Source: Sinomonas notoginsengisoli (GTDB lineage: Bacteria > Actinomycetota > Actinomycetes > Actinomycetales > Micrococcaceae). From it: DNA of 64,000 nucleotides. Under the pieces are notes generated by a model. The model was not told the DNA's origin and ran no database searches. It worked only from the letters and a program-made list of their open reading frames with translations. The stretch lies in NCBI RefSeq assembly GCF_021554725.1, contig NZ_JAIZDP010000004.1, forward strand, positions 124,001-188,000. The letters are read 5' to 3'. The position numbers and the translations under genes were made by a program. Positions 52,056-61,847 of this stretch are shown here, piece by piece. Within the stretch, counting starts at the first letter, position 1. Every line of letters begins with the position of its first letter.

Positions 52056-53538
52056 CGTCTAGCCCGAACCATCTGGCCAGCGCCTCCGTGAGCCCGGAAC
52101 CGTTCGGTTCTCCGGTCCAAGCGGCGTAGCCGTCCGGCCGCACGAGCACGGCATCGGGAGCCTGGACTTCGCCGACCACGGGAAGATGCCACGCGCCGTG
52201 GTATGCGGCGTCGACGAGCTGGACCCCGTCCGGCCGCGGCGCCCCGTCCAGCGCGCCGCGCCCGGCGAGATTGAGCAGCACAGGGCGGCCCTCGCGGAGG
52301 AGTTCGAACATGCGGCACGGCCCGTCGGCCGTGACGAGGGCCAGGTCGGGCATGCGGCGCCCTACCAACGGATGCCCCTCGTCCGAGGCGCCCAGATCAT
52401 AGCGGATGTCGAGACCGGACTGCAGGCCCGCGTAGCTCCGGCGAGGCTCATCCATGGCGAGCAGCTCAGTCATCGTGCCGCGGAGGGCGTCCATCCGCGC
52501 GTCGCGGCGGGTGAGTGCCGTCTGGGCCATCGTGGCCTGCAGGACGCGGGCCGCGACCGCGTGCCGCTCCGCATGATAGGTGTCCAGCAGGCTCTCCGGC
52601 GAGGTGCGCGTGACCACTTGTGCGAGCTTCCAGCCGAGGTTCACGGCGTCCTGCACGCCCAGTCCGAGGCCTTGGCCACCCACCGGGTAGTGCACGTGGG
52701 CGGCGTCCCCCGCGAGCAGAACGCGCCCCTTCCGATACGCCTCGGCCTGCCTGGTCATGTCTGTGAACCGGGAGATCCAGGTGGGGCTGTGGATGCCGAA
52801 GTCGGTGCCCCAGATCGAGGCGAGGGCCCCGCGGACGTCGTCGAGGGTCGGCTCATCCGCCTGCCCAACAAACTTCTCCGTGAGGACGACGCGTACCCGC
52901 GGGCCGCCGCCAATCGGCCCGATCGCCTGCGTTCCTTCCTCGGTGTACCGGATGCTGCGCTGAGGCTGTTCGTCCACCTCGGCCTCCGCGATGAGCGAGC
53001 TGACCGACGGGTCCCAGCCCGGGAACCCGATGCCCGCGGACTTGCGCACGAGGCTGCGGCCGCCGTCGCACCCCACCAGATAGTCCGCCCGCAGCTCCGC
53101 GCCGTCGGAGAGGCGCACGACGACGCCGCCCGACTCCTGGGTGAAGGCCGTTACCTTGCGCTCCCGGAGGGTGGGAACGCCGAGTTCTTCGACCCACTCG
53201 CCCAGGATGCGCTCGATCTCGCCCTGCCCAAGCGCCAGGCTGTAAGGGTGGCGCGTGGGAAAGTCGCTCACGTCGAGCGGGATCCCGGCGAAGCCCGTGA
53301 TCTGCAGGGTCTGGCCGGCCTCGAGGAACCGCTCGACGACGCCGCGCATGTCAAGGACCTCGAGGGTCCGCGAGTGCAGGCCGCCGGCCCGGGAGCCCTC
53401 GACCTTATGGGTGGCGCGGAGCTCGACGATCACGGTGTCGACGCCCGCCAGGGCGAGCTCCGCCGCGAGCATCATCCCCGTCGGTCCGCCGCCCGCTATG
53501 ACCACCTGATGGTTCTCCGCAGTGTCCACAGCCAGCAT
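52024..53538 (-). CDS. FAD-dependent aromatic monooxygenase (PheA/TfdB type)
   Basis: A 504-residue flavoprotein hydroxylase. The FAD motif is VVIAGGGPTGMMLAAELALA, the DG motif DYLVGCDGGRSLVRK, and the GD motif VLLAGDAAHVHYPVGGQGLG. The C-terminal 150 residues (LLNLAGRGALDG, HGAWHLPVVGEVQAPDAVLV) form a thioredoxin-like domain, as in phenol hydroxylase-type enzymes. The substrate is probably aromatic. GGAG lies 5 nt before the ATG. The gene ends inside the last 32 bp of the convergent lipoprotein gene, so the two messages are antisense at their ends. Confidence 0.87.
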   Translation of the reverse strand: MLAVDTAENHQVVIAGGGPTGMMLAAELALAGVDTVIVELRATHKVEGSRAGGLHSRTLEVLDMRGVVERFLEAGQTLQITGFAGIPLDVSDFPTRHPYSLALGQGEIERILGEWVEELGVPTLRERKVTAFTQESGGVVVRLSDGAELRADYLVGCDGGRSLVRKSAGIGFPGWDPSVSSLIAEAEVDEQPQRSIRYTEEGTQAIGPIGGGPRVRVVLTEKFVGQADEPTLDDVRGALASIWGTDFGIHSPTWISRFTDMTRQAEAYRKGRVLLAGDAAHVHYPVGGQGLGLGVQDAVNLGWKLAQVVTRTSPESLLDTYHAERHAVAARVLQATMAQTALTRRDARMDALRGTMTELLAMDEPRRSYAGLQSGLDIRYDLGASDEGHPLVGRRMPDLALVTADGPCRMFELLREGRPVLLNLAGRGALDGAPRPDGVQLVDAAYHGAWHLPVVGEVQAPDAVLVRPDGYAAWTGEPNGSGLTEALARWFGLDVSAPRPGTGR

Positions 53539-53637
53539 TGTCACTCCGCCGGGAGCCTCTGCGGGAAGCCCTGCCGCCGTGCCGCCAATAGTTTCAAAGT
53601 GAGGGCGCTGAGAGGTCAGCGGCGAGCGATCAAGTGA

Positions 53638-54975
<1,338 letters not shown>

Positions 54976-54990
54976 CCTCCCACCACCCCC

Positions 54991-55010
54991 GTTGAGGGGT
55001 CATGTCCCTG
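54991..55010 (+). repeat. Dispersed 20-bp repeat downstream of tgt
   Basis: GTTGAGGGGTCATGTCCCTG, identical to the minus-strand copy at 22455-22474. It starts 16 bp after the tgt stop in the 112-bp gap before a convergent gene. A nearby CGCGGGCCGTCCCG could pair weakly, but I see no strong hairpin. Confidence 0.8.
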
Positions 55011-55087
55011 CGCGGGCCGTCCCGACCGTAGGAATGCCTGGCGCCACGCACGACGCCGGCCGGCGCACCCCCCGCCGCGCGCGCACC

Positions 55088-56278
55088 TCAGTGGTGCCGC
55101 GCCGCGGCCCGGACGGCAGCCGTCGTGCCGACGATGAACGCGAGCACCGACCCCGCCACCACCGCCAGCGGAAGCGTCCAAGACCCGGACGCGGAGTGGA
55201 TCCACCCGAGCAGCGTCGGCGCCGCGGCCGCCAGGCCGTAGCCGGACCCCTGGACAATCGCGGACATTCGCCCGGCAGAGACCTGGTCCCGGGCGATCAC
55301 ATTGATCTCTGTGAAGATGAGGGTGATCCCGCCGCCCTGCGCGGCACCGCCGAAGGACGACCACAGGGGCCACAGCTCGGGTGCCACGAGGAGCCCCACG
55401 GGCACCGAGATCCAGAGGACACCGAGAAGCGCCACGGTCGTCATGGCCCCCGCATAGCGTGCGAGGAGCGGCGCGCCGAGGGCGCCGAGAATCGCGACGA
55501 TCTGGAAGAGGGATGCGCCCGCACCGGCCGCGGACGGTGTCAGGCCGAGCTCATCGCTCAGGAGGCTCGGGAGCCAGGCCGTCAGCCCATAGTAGGAGAA
55601 CGCCTGTCCCCCGAAGCCGAGGAGGAGGGCGATGGTCACGGCGGCGAAGCTGCGGCGCGCGGGCGCGGCGGCGCCGTCGTGTGCTTGGGCCTCGGATGCG
55701 ACCGGCTCGGGCCTGAACGCGCGCAGCCCCGTGGCGGCGGCCCAGAACCCTGCCGCGACCGCCGCGAACACGGCGCTGCCCGCGAGCGCAACGCGCCAGC
55801 CGGTCGCCTCGGCCAAGGGCGCGGTCGCCACGGAGGTCACGAAGGAGCCGACGTTGAGTGCCGCCGTGTAGACGCCCATCGCCATGCCCTGGCGCTCCTT
55901 GGTGAAGTCGCGCCGGATGATGAGGGGCACCGCGATGTTCCCGATCGTAATGGCGACGCCGAGCAGCGCCGTTCCGAGCATCACCACCGCGGTGCCATCC
56001 ACCGAGCGGATCACCACACCCGCCAGCACCCCAGCGAGAGTCAGCGTCACCGCCACCTCGGCCCCGAGCTTCCGCGCGGTCAGGGACGCCAGCGGCGCTG
56101 CGAGTGCGAAGCACAGCACGGGAATGCCCGTGAGCAGGCCGAGCTCACCCGGGGTGAGGGCGAGATCGGCGGACAGCGGCTTCGCGACTGGGGCCACCGC
56201 AACGAACGGGCCTCGCATGTTCACTGCGATGAGCCCGATGGCGACGAGGAGCAGCCAGACGGAGGATGCGCGCCTCAC
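55088..56278 (-). CDS. CynX/NimT-type MFS transporter
   Basis: A 396-residue major facilitator with 12 membrane segments and no large loops. NMRGPFVAVAPVAKPLSADL and TPGELGLLTGIPVLCFALAA in the first helices and GNIAVPLIIRRDF in loop 4 are those of the CynX/NimT branch, known for cyanate and 2-nitroimidazole handling. The substrate here is unknown; the neighbouring tgt gene hints at purine-like compounds but only by proximity. The GTG start overlaps a possible 42-residue ORF upstream by 4 bp. Confidence 0.83.
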   Translation of the reverse strand: MRRASSVWLLLVAIGLIAVNMRGPFVAVAPVAKPLSADLALTPGELGLLTGIPVLCFALAAPLASLTARKLGAEVAVTLTLAGVLAGVVIRSVDGTAVVMLGTALLGVAITIGNIAVPLIIRRDFTKERQGMAMGVYTAALNVGSFVTSVATAPLAEATGWRVALAGSAVFAAVAAGFWAAATGLRAFRPEPVASEAQAHDGAAAPARRSFAAVTIALLLGFGGQAFSYYGLTAWLPSLLSDELGLTPSAAGAGASLFQIVAILGALGAPLLARYAGAMTTVALLGVLWISVPVGLLVAPELWPLWSSFGGAAQGGGITLIFTEINVIARDQVSAGRMSAIVQGSGYGLAAAAPTLLGWIHSASGSWTLPLAVVAGSVLAFIVGTTAAVRAAARHH

Positions 56279-56403
56279 AGAACCAGTGCCGCTTCCCCCT
56301 GCGCGGCACCGTAGCTGGGCACGGCATGCTCGATGGCCATGGCCGCGAGGACGATGCCGTGGACGGGGCTGCCGATGGACGCGTAGCGCGGCGGGGAATT
56401 CAC
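56275..56403 (-). CDS. Possible 42-residue small ORF ahead of the MFS gene
   Basis: A 42-residue frame that starts with GTG at 56403 and whose stop overlaps the transporter start (GTGA). It reads SPPRYASIGSPVHGIVLAAM then AIEHAVPSYGAAQGEAALVL, with a mildly hydrophobic middle but no clear membrane helix. The coupling geometry matches other genes here. The alternative is that the transporter leader is untranslated and this is chance. Confidence 0.3.
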   Translation of the reverse strand: MNSPPRYASIGSPVHGIVLAAMAIEHAVPSYGAAQGEAALVL

Positions 56404-56536
56404 GGCAGGTATTCTCCCACGGCCAGCTGGAGCGCTGGTGATGCGTTGTCGAGCCGACGCACAGCCCCGCTCACGCGAGTGCCCGCGGCCCCCAGCAGCC
56501 GCGAGCACCCGGGATCTGGTGGGCACACGCCCAGGG

Positions 56537-57931
56537 TCAGCGGATCCGCGCGCCAGAGCGGCCGTCGTCGTCCGCTGGGGCGCCGACCGGATCGACAGGT
56601 GTGAGGTCCTCGTCGAGGTGCGTCTCCTTCTGCTTGTTCGGAAGGAAGAAGACGTACACGACCAGCGAGACGAGGATCGTGACCGTCACATAGGTGAACA
56701 GCCACTCCTTGTGTCCGGCGCTCGAGAGCCATTCGCCGATGAACGGCACCGTCCCGCCGAACAGGGAGTTAGCAATCGCGTAGCCGAGGCCCACGCCCAG
56801 GGCGCGGACCGATGCGGGGAACAGCTCGGCCTTCACGATCGCGCTGATGGACGTGTAGTTGATGACGATCATGAGCGCGGCGAGCATCAGCAGGAACGCG
56901 ATGAACGGATCCTTGACCCCGGCGAGGGTGGACATGATGGGCCAGGTGAAGATCGCGCCCAGGACGCCGAACACGATGAGCTGTGCTTTGCGGCCGATCT
57001 TGTCCGAGAGCAGCCCGAACAGCGGGTGCAGGATCATGTAGACGAACAGCGCCCAGAAGTTGATCACCGAGGTCTGCGTCTTCGGGATGTGGGAGACGTT
57101 GTTCATGAAGCTGAGGATGTAGGTCGTGTAGAGGTAGAACGCACACGTTCCGCCCATGGTGAGGAACACGACGATCACGAACGGCTTCCAGTGCTTCGTG
57201 AAGAGCAGCTTGAGGGTGCCGGGCTGGATTGCCTCGAACTCCCCGCCCTTTGCCGCCGCCACCTGCTCCTTTGAGATCGTCTCGTCCATGGTGCGGCGCA
57301 GCCACAGGACGATGAGCGAGGCAACGGCGCCGATGAGGAACGGGATGCGCCAGCCCCAGCCCTTGAGGTCCGCGTCAGAGAGCACGTTCTGCAGGATCAC
57401 GAGGGTCAGGAGCGCGAGCACCTGGCCTCCCACGAGCGTCACGTACTGGAAGCTCGAGAAGAATCCTCGCCGCTTGGCCGTGGCGACTTCGGACATGTAG
57501 GTCGCGGCCGTGCCGTACTCGCCGCCCACCGAGAAGCCCTGGAGGAGTCGCGAGAGGTATAGGAGCACCGTGGACCACACGCCGATCTGAGCGAGGCCCG
57601 GCAGCACGGCGACGAGGAGGGAGCCCACGCCCATGAGGCTCACGCTGAGGGTGAGCGCGGCCCTGCGGCCACGCCGGTCGGCGTACCGGCCAAAGAACCA
57701 CGAGCCCACCGGGCGCATGAGGAAGGTCAGGGCGAACGTCAGGTACGCGTCGATCTGCGCCTGGACGGGATCCTTGGCGTTGAAGAAGTAGGTCGCGAAG
57801 TACGCCGAGAACGCGGCATAGACGTACAGGTCGTACCACTCGATGAGGTTGCCCGCGGACCCCTTCAGGGTGTTGGTGATGGCGCGCCGCGTCGCTGCGG
57901 CGCCACCACCGCGAGTCTGTGCAATGGTCAT
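56537..57931 (-). CDS. MHS-family MFS transporter (KgtP/ProP-like dicarboxylate permease)
   Basis: A 464-residue metabolite:H+ symporter. GSAGNLIEWYDLYVYAAFSA, the loop 2-3 string GRYADRRGRRAALTLS, LLQGFSVGGEYGTAATYMSE and the loop 10 string TYILSFMNNVSHIP are hallmarks of the branch that includes alpha-ketoglutarate permease. Start ATG 57931 lies 7 nt after TAGCGT, so the message is probably leaderless, and the long frame upstream is not coding. It is divergent from a two-component system with a binding protein, which probably controls it. Confidence 0.87.
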   Translation of the reverse strand: MTIAQTRGGGAAATRRAITNTLKGSAGNLIEWYDLYVYAAFSAYFATYFFNAKDPVQAQIDAYLTFALTFLMRPVGSWFFGRYADRRGRRAALTLSVSLMGVGSLLVAVLPGLAQIGVWSTVLLYLSRLLQGFSVGGEYGTAATYMSEVATAKRRGFFSSFQYVTLVGGQVLALLTLVILQNVLSDADLKGWGWRIPFLIGAVASLIVLWLRRTMDETISKEQVAAAKGGEFEAIQPGTLKLLFTKHWKPFVIVVFLTMGGTCAFYLYTTYILSFMNNVSHIPKTQTSVINFWALFVYMILHPLFGLLSDKIGRKAQLIVFGVLGAIFTWPIMSTLAGVKDPFIAFLLMLAALMIVINYTSISAIVKAELFPASVRALGVGLGYAIANSLFGGTVPFIGEWLSSAGHKEWLFTYVTVTILVSLVVYVFFLPNKQKETHLDEDLTPVDPVGAPADDDGRSGARIR

Positions 57932-57979
57932 GCCCTCGACGCTAGGGGTGACGCCGGACACAGCCCAAGCCGGGCGGAC

Positions 57980-58022
57980 AAGTCCTAACACTTCCTTAAG
58001 TCTTGGCCACAGCGGGTAGTCT
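57980..58022. promoter_or_regulatory. Candidate response-regulator sites and -10 of the two-component operon
   Basis: Two AAGTC half-sites (57980-57984 and 57998-58002) stand 18 bp apart and flank ACTTCCTTAAGT, an inverted repeat. TAGTCT (58017-58022) follows as a -10 for the regulator gene with no good -35, as expected for an activator-dependent promoter. They lie in the 120-bp region between the transporter and the two-component genes. OmpR-family proteins often bind such direct repeats; binding by this regulator is inference. Confidence 0.4.
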
Positions 58023-58051
58023 CGGCCGTGGACAGCGGAGGGAAACGGGCT

Positions 58052-58741
58052 ATGCGGGTGCTGATCGTCGAGGACGACGACGCCATGGCCTCGGCGCTGC
58101 TGGCGGCGGTGGCCTCGGCCGGCCACCGGGCCACCCGCGTGAGCCGGGGTGCGGATGCGCTGCTCTCCCACCGGGAGCATGACGCGATCCTGCTCGACCT
58201 GGGCCTGCCGGACATGGATGGCCTCGAGGTGCTGCGCAAGCTCCGGCAGGTGAGCCTGGCACCGATCCTGATCCTCACGGCGCGCGACGACGAGCGCAGC
58301 GTTGTGCTCGGCCTGCGCTCCGGCGCGGACGACTACCTCGTCAAACCGGTCAAGCTGGCCGAGCTCCTGGCCCGCATCGAGGCGGTGGGCCGTCGCGCGG
58401 CCCGGGCCGGCGGCACCGAGCCGCCTGGGTTCGAGGTCGGCGAGGTGAGCATCGACCTGCACAGGCGCGTGGCCGCCGTCGGCCGCCGGGAACTGAACCT
58501 CACCGCGACCGAATTCGAGCTGCTCGCGCTCCTGGCCCGCAACGCCGGCTCGGTCGTCACCCGCGAGCAGATCCTCGACACGCTGTGGGGTGACGCCTTC
58601 GTCGCCTCGTCGCGGTCCCTCGACGTCCACCTGACCGGGCTGCGCTCCAAGCTCAAGCTGCCGGGCTTCATCATCAACGTCCGCGGCGTCGGGTACCGGG
58701 TCGAGGGACCCCCGGGCCGGGGGCCCGAGGACCAGCCGTGA
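58052..58741 (+). CDS. OmpR-family response regulator
   Basis: A 229-residue regulator. The receiver (residues 1-115) has acidic residues EDDD at 7-10, the phosphoacceptor Asp49 in AILLDLGLPDMDG and the Lys of YLVKPVKL. The winged helix follows (about 130-222, LTATEFELLALLARNAGSVV and ILDTLWGDAFV). ATG at 58052 has GGAGGG 9 nt upstream; a GTG at 58028 is a second choice, 5 nt after TAGTCT. Its stop overlaps the histidine-kinase start by 4 bp. It probably controls the divergent MHS transporter. Confidence 0.88.
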   Translation: MRVLIVEDDDAMASALLAAVASAGHRATRVSRGADALLSHREHDAILLDLGLPDMDGLEVLRKLRQVSLAPILILTARDDERSVVLGLRSGADDYLVKPVKLAELLARIEAVGRRAARAGGTEPPGFEVGEVSIDLHRRVAAVGRRELNLTATEFELLALLARNAGSVVTREQILDTLWGDAFVASSRSLDVHLTGLRSKLKLPGFIINVRGVGYRVEGPPGRGPEDQP

Positions 58742-60231
58742 GGCTGCGGGTCTTGGGCATCCTGAGCCTTTTCGCGATCATCGTGGTCGTGGCAGTGTCT
58801 GCTGCGATCCTCGCCTCCGTGGGCCGCGAGCTCACGCAGGAGCTGCAGATCAGCCGGGTAGCGGCCCTGAACCGATTCGCGCAGGTGGCCGACGACGCCG
58901 CGTCCAGCGGAGACACCGTCCCGCTCCAGCGCGAGATGGACCGGTACTCGGAGCTCTACGGCGAAGGCGTGGTGGTGCGCACGCCGCAGGCCACGCTCAC
59001 CTCCGCCGGCCTCAGCGCGGACCGGCCAGACGTCCGGGATGCCCTCGCCCGCGCCCGACTGAACCTCAACGACACCACGCTCGCATCAGTGCAGCCGCTC
59101 GGCCCGGGCTCCGAGGTGGTCGCGCGCTCGTTCGGCACAGCGAGCCAGGTCCTCGGGGAGGCCGCGCTCGAGGTCGATCTGAGGACCGCCCAGCAGACAC
59201 TGCGGGAACGCTGGCTCCTCGTGGTCCTCGGGGCGATCGCGGTCGCGGCCCTCCTCGTGGCCGGCGCGGAGCGGGTCACCGTCTGGGTACTGCGGCCCGT
59301 GCACCGGCTCACGGCCGCTGTTGCCGATTTCGAGGAGACCGGGAGGCCCATGCGGCTGCGCGAGGAGGGTCCGCCAGAGCTGCAGCAGCTCTCGCGGGCC
59401 TTCTCGGCCATGGCCGAGCATGTCGGGGCGAGCATGGAGGCGCAGCGCCAGCTCATCGCGGACGCGTCCCACCAGCTCCGCAACCCCATCGGGGCGCTGC
59501 GGCTGCGCACCGACCTGCTGGGGCTCGCCCTGGAAACCCCGGCGCAGAAGGCCGCCGCCGCAGGCATGACCCGTGAGCTCGAGCACGTCGAGGAGATTCT
59601 CGACGGCCTCCTGCGGCTGGCCTCGGCCGAGCACCGGGCGCGCGAGGGCGCCATCCCCGGCGGCGGGACGCTCGGAGAGCGTGCGGGGGTGCTGGACGTG
59701 TGGGCGGTGCTCGCCGAGGCCGTGGAGCACACCATGCCCGCCGCGGAGCTCGCCGGCGCACGTCTCGAGCTCGCAGACGCGCCTGCGCAGCCGGTCCGGG
59801 TCCTCGCGAACCGTTCCGACCTGGCGGACCTCATCGGCGAGCTGCTCGAGAATGCCGTCAAGTACGGGACCATGGGCGGTGGCTCTCCGGCGCACGTCCG
59901 GGCCGCCGCCTCCCTGCACGGCACGAGCGCCGTGATAGAGATTGCTGACCGCGGCCCCGGCCTCACCCCCGAGGAGAGATCCGCCTCGACCACACGGTTC
60001 TGGCGCTCGCCGCGCCACCTTGGGACGCGCGGCACGGGCCTCGGCCTGTCCATCGTCGACCAGCTCGCGACCGCCAACGGCGGCCGACTCGTTCTCGCTG
60101 ACGCGGAGCCCCATGGGCTCGTCGCCCGGGTCGAGTTCCCCGTCCTTCGCCGGGACGCTGCCCCGCACGACGCCGGCCCCTCCGGCGGCGCGGACCTCAC
60201 CGGCGTCCAGGGGGAGGGAACCGATGCGTGA
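58738..60231 (+). CDS. Membrane sensor histidine kinase
   Basis: A 497-residue kinase with membrane helices near residues 5-28 and 159-178 that bracket an extracytoplasmic sensor of about 130 residues, a HAMP-like linker, then the H-box DASHQLRNPIGALRLR (His245), N-box LLENAVKYG, and ATP motifs IADRGPGLT and GTGLGLSIV. The last 35 residues are Ala/Gly-rich. GTG at 58738 overlaps the regulator stop (GTGA). The binding-protein gene begins inside its last 8 bp, so all three are translationally coupled. Confidence 0.87.
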   Translation: MRLRVLGILSLFAIIVVVAVSAAILASVGRELTQELQISRVAALNRFAQVADDAASSGDTVPLQREMDRYSELYGEGVVVRTPQATLTSAGLSADRPDVRDALARARLNLNDTTLASVQPLGPGSEVVARSFGTASQVLGEAALEVDLRTAQQTLRERWLLVVLGAIAVAALLVAGAERVTVWVLRPVHRLTAAVADFEETGRPMRLREEGPPELQQLSRAFSAMAEHVGASMEAQRQLIADASHQLRNPIGALRLRTDLLGLALETPAQKAAAAGMTRELEHVEEILDGLLRLASAEHRAREGAIPGGGTLGERAGVLDVWAVLAEAVEHTMPAAELAGARLELADAPAQPVRVLANRSDLADLIGELLENAVKYGTMGGGSPAHVRAAASLHGTSAVIEIADRGPGLTPEERSASTTRFWRSPRHLGTRGTGLGLSIVDQLATANGGRLVLADAEPHGLVARVEFPVLRRDAAPHDAGPSGGADLTGVQGEGTDA

Positions 60232-61234
60232 ACTCCCCCGCTTCGCAGACACCGCCTCCTCCCCACCGAGGGTCCTCACGCGCAGGGCCATCCTGCGCAC
60301 AAGCGTGACTGCGGGAGGCCTAGCCCTGGTCGGCGCCGCCACAGCGGCCTGTGCCCCGAGTCCCGTCCTTGACTCCATATCGGTGGCGGGAGGCGAGCAG
60401 GGCGGCTTCTACCTGGAGTTCGCCACACTCCTGGCCCACTCCCTCGAGCGCCATGGTGTGGCCGCACATGCCTCGGCAGTGGAGACCGGCGGCAGCCTGG
60501 ACAATCTCGATCGCCTAGCCCAGGGCCGGGCCACGCTCGGGATCTCCCTCGCGGACACTGCGGCAGACCGCATTGGCGCCCACGCCTCGTCGTCTTCGCC
60601 CGGCACGCCACGGCTCGTGGCGCTCGGGAGGGTATACGAGAACTATGTGCACTGCTTGGTGCGCGCGGACAGCGGGATTGCGGCAGTCACGGACCTCGCC
60701 GGGCGCAGGGTCGGTGTCGGCGCGACGGGGGCAGGTACCAGCTTCACCGCGCATCGGCTGCTCGAGGCCGCCGGGACCGTGGTCCAGGAGAACACTCTCG
60801 GGCTCAACCAGGGGCTCGCAGCCCTGCGCGAGCGCGCCATCGACGCCCTGTTTTGGTCCGGCGGCGTGCCCACCGCCGCAGTCGCCGCCACGGCACGGGA
60901 GGTGGGCCTCGCCCTCTTGGACCTCTCAGCCCTGGTCGTGCCCACGCGCACACGATTCGGGGAGTACTACGAGCGGGTCCGTGTCCCCGCCGGCGCCTAC
61001 CAGGGCATCCCGTCCACGTGGACGGTCGGCGCCCCCAACCTGCTGCTGTGCCAGGAAAGCCTCTCTGCAGACGCCGTCCGTGCCACGGTCGAGCTGCTGC
61101 TCAACCATGCGAGCGAGCTCGTGCCGACCTCAAGCCTCGGCGTGCAGTTCCTGAGCCCGGAGACCCTCATCAGCACCACCGGGATCCCGCTTCACTCCGC
61201 GGCAGCAGAGGCCTACCGGGCGTTCCACCGCTGA
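60224..61234 (+). CDS. TAXI-family solute-binding protein
   Basis: A 336-residue TAXI-type (TRAP-associated extracytoplasmic) binding protein. A twin-Arg-like TRRAILRTSVTAGGLALVG leader ends in the lipobox-like AATAACAP. The core contains ISVAGGEQGGFYLEFATLLA and TDLAGRRVGVGATGAGTSFT, where the ligand sits in family members. GGGGGAGGG precedes the ATG, which overlaps the kinase end by 8 bp. No TRAP permease gene is in the window, so it may present ligand to the kinase rather than feed a transporter. Likely ligands are organic acids; this is inference. Confidence 0.83.
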   Translation: MRELPRFADTASSPPRVLTRRAILRTSVTAGGLALVGAATAACAPSPVLDSISVAGGEQGGFYLEFATLLAHSLERHGVAAHASAVETGGSLDNLDRLAQGRATLGISLADTAADRIGAHASSSSPGTPRLVALGRVYENYVHCLVRADSGIAAVTDLAGRRVGVGATGAGTSFTAHRLLEAAGTVVQENTLGLNQGLAALRERAIDALFWSGGVPTAAVAATAREVGLALLDLSALVVPTRTRFGEYYERVRVPAGAYQGIPSTWTVGAPNLLLCQESLSADAVRATVELLLNHASELVPTSSLGVQFLSPETLISTTGIPLHSAAAEAYRAFHR

Positions 61235-61276
61235 GCCGGAAACGAGCAGCGAGCGCAAAGACGTTATTGAACACGA

Positions 61277-61348
61277 GTGCCGCCGACGACGGCACCCGGC
61301 TGCCGCGCCCCGCTCACCCCCGCGTCGTGCGTGAGGAGGCGCACGACG
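61277..61348. terminator. Two GC-rich hairpins downstream of the TAXI gene
   Basis: A 6-bp stem GTGCCG/CGGCAC (61277-61295) and a perfect 9-bp stem CGTCGTGCG/CGCACGACG with an 8-nt loop (61323-61348) follow the stop at 61234. Neither has a T-tract. They are the only structures in the 311-bp gap; the rest of the gap holds a possible -10 TATGGT at 61482-61487 for the next gene and nothing else I can name. Confidence 0.4.
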
Positions 61349-61545
61349 TCGTCCTTCCGCGCTTCCGCGGCAATCACGACGGCGGCCTGGCCCGATGCCT
61401 GCTGCCTTCCCGTGCTCGGAGACGGCCACACGCGGGATCCCGCTGCCTCTCCCGCTCCCTGAATTCCGCGGTCTTTCGGCGTATGGTGAAGGTGCGAGAT
61501 GAATCACATCGGGTTCCCCGGAATCCGTCGCCTGGGGAGGACATC

Positions 61546-61812
61546 ATGGGCCTTTTCAAGAAGCACGAGCAGCCCGCGGTCGAGGCCGAGAAGGGTACAG
61601 GCACAGACGTTCCCTCCATGCATGCCGAGAGTGGGCCGGGAGGGCACCAGGCGGCGACCCGCAAGCCGAAGAGGGAAGCCCACGCCTTCAGGCAAGTGCC
61701 TCCGTGGGAGATGAACGAGGAACTCGCGGAACGTATCGCGATGCGCGCCTACGGCGACGAGGACCATGATGGAAAGCCGGATATCCCGGCACGTCCGTTC
61801 CCGGGCTTCTGA
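61546..61812 (+). CDS. Small hydrophilic protein of unknown function
   Basis: An 88-residue, highly charged protein without a membrane helix or known motif. It begins MGLFKKHEQPAVEAEKG and ends with an acidic-basic tail (YGDEDHDGKPDIPARPFPGF). GGGGAGGAC lies just before the ATG, and TATGGT about 60 bp upstream could be its -10. It reads as intrinsically disordered. Its codon usage is like its neighbours'. I do not recognise it. Confidence 0.55.
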   Translation: MGLFKKHEQPAVEAEKGTGTDVPSMHAESGPGGHQAATRKPKREAHAFRQVPPWEMNEELAERIAMRAYGDEDHDGKPDIPARPFPGF

Positions 61813-61847
61813 CGAACACGATGATGACCAACACCGTGCTCTGATGC

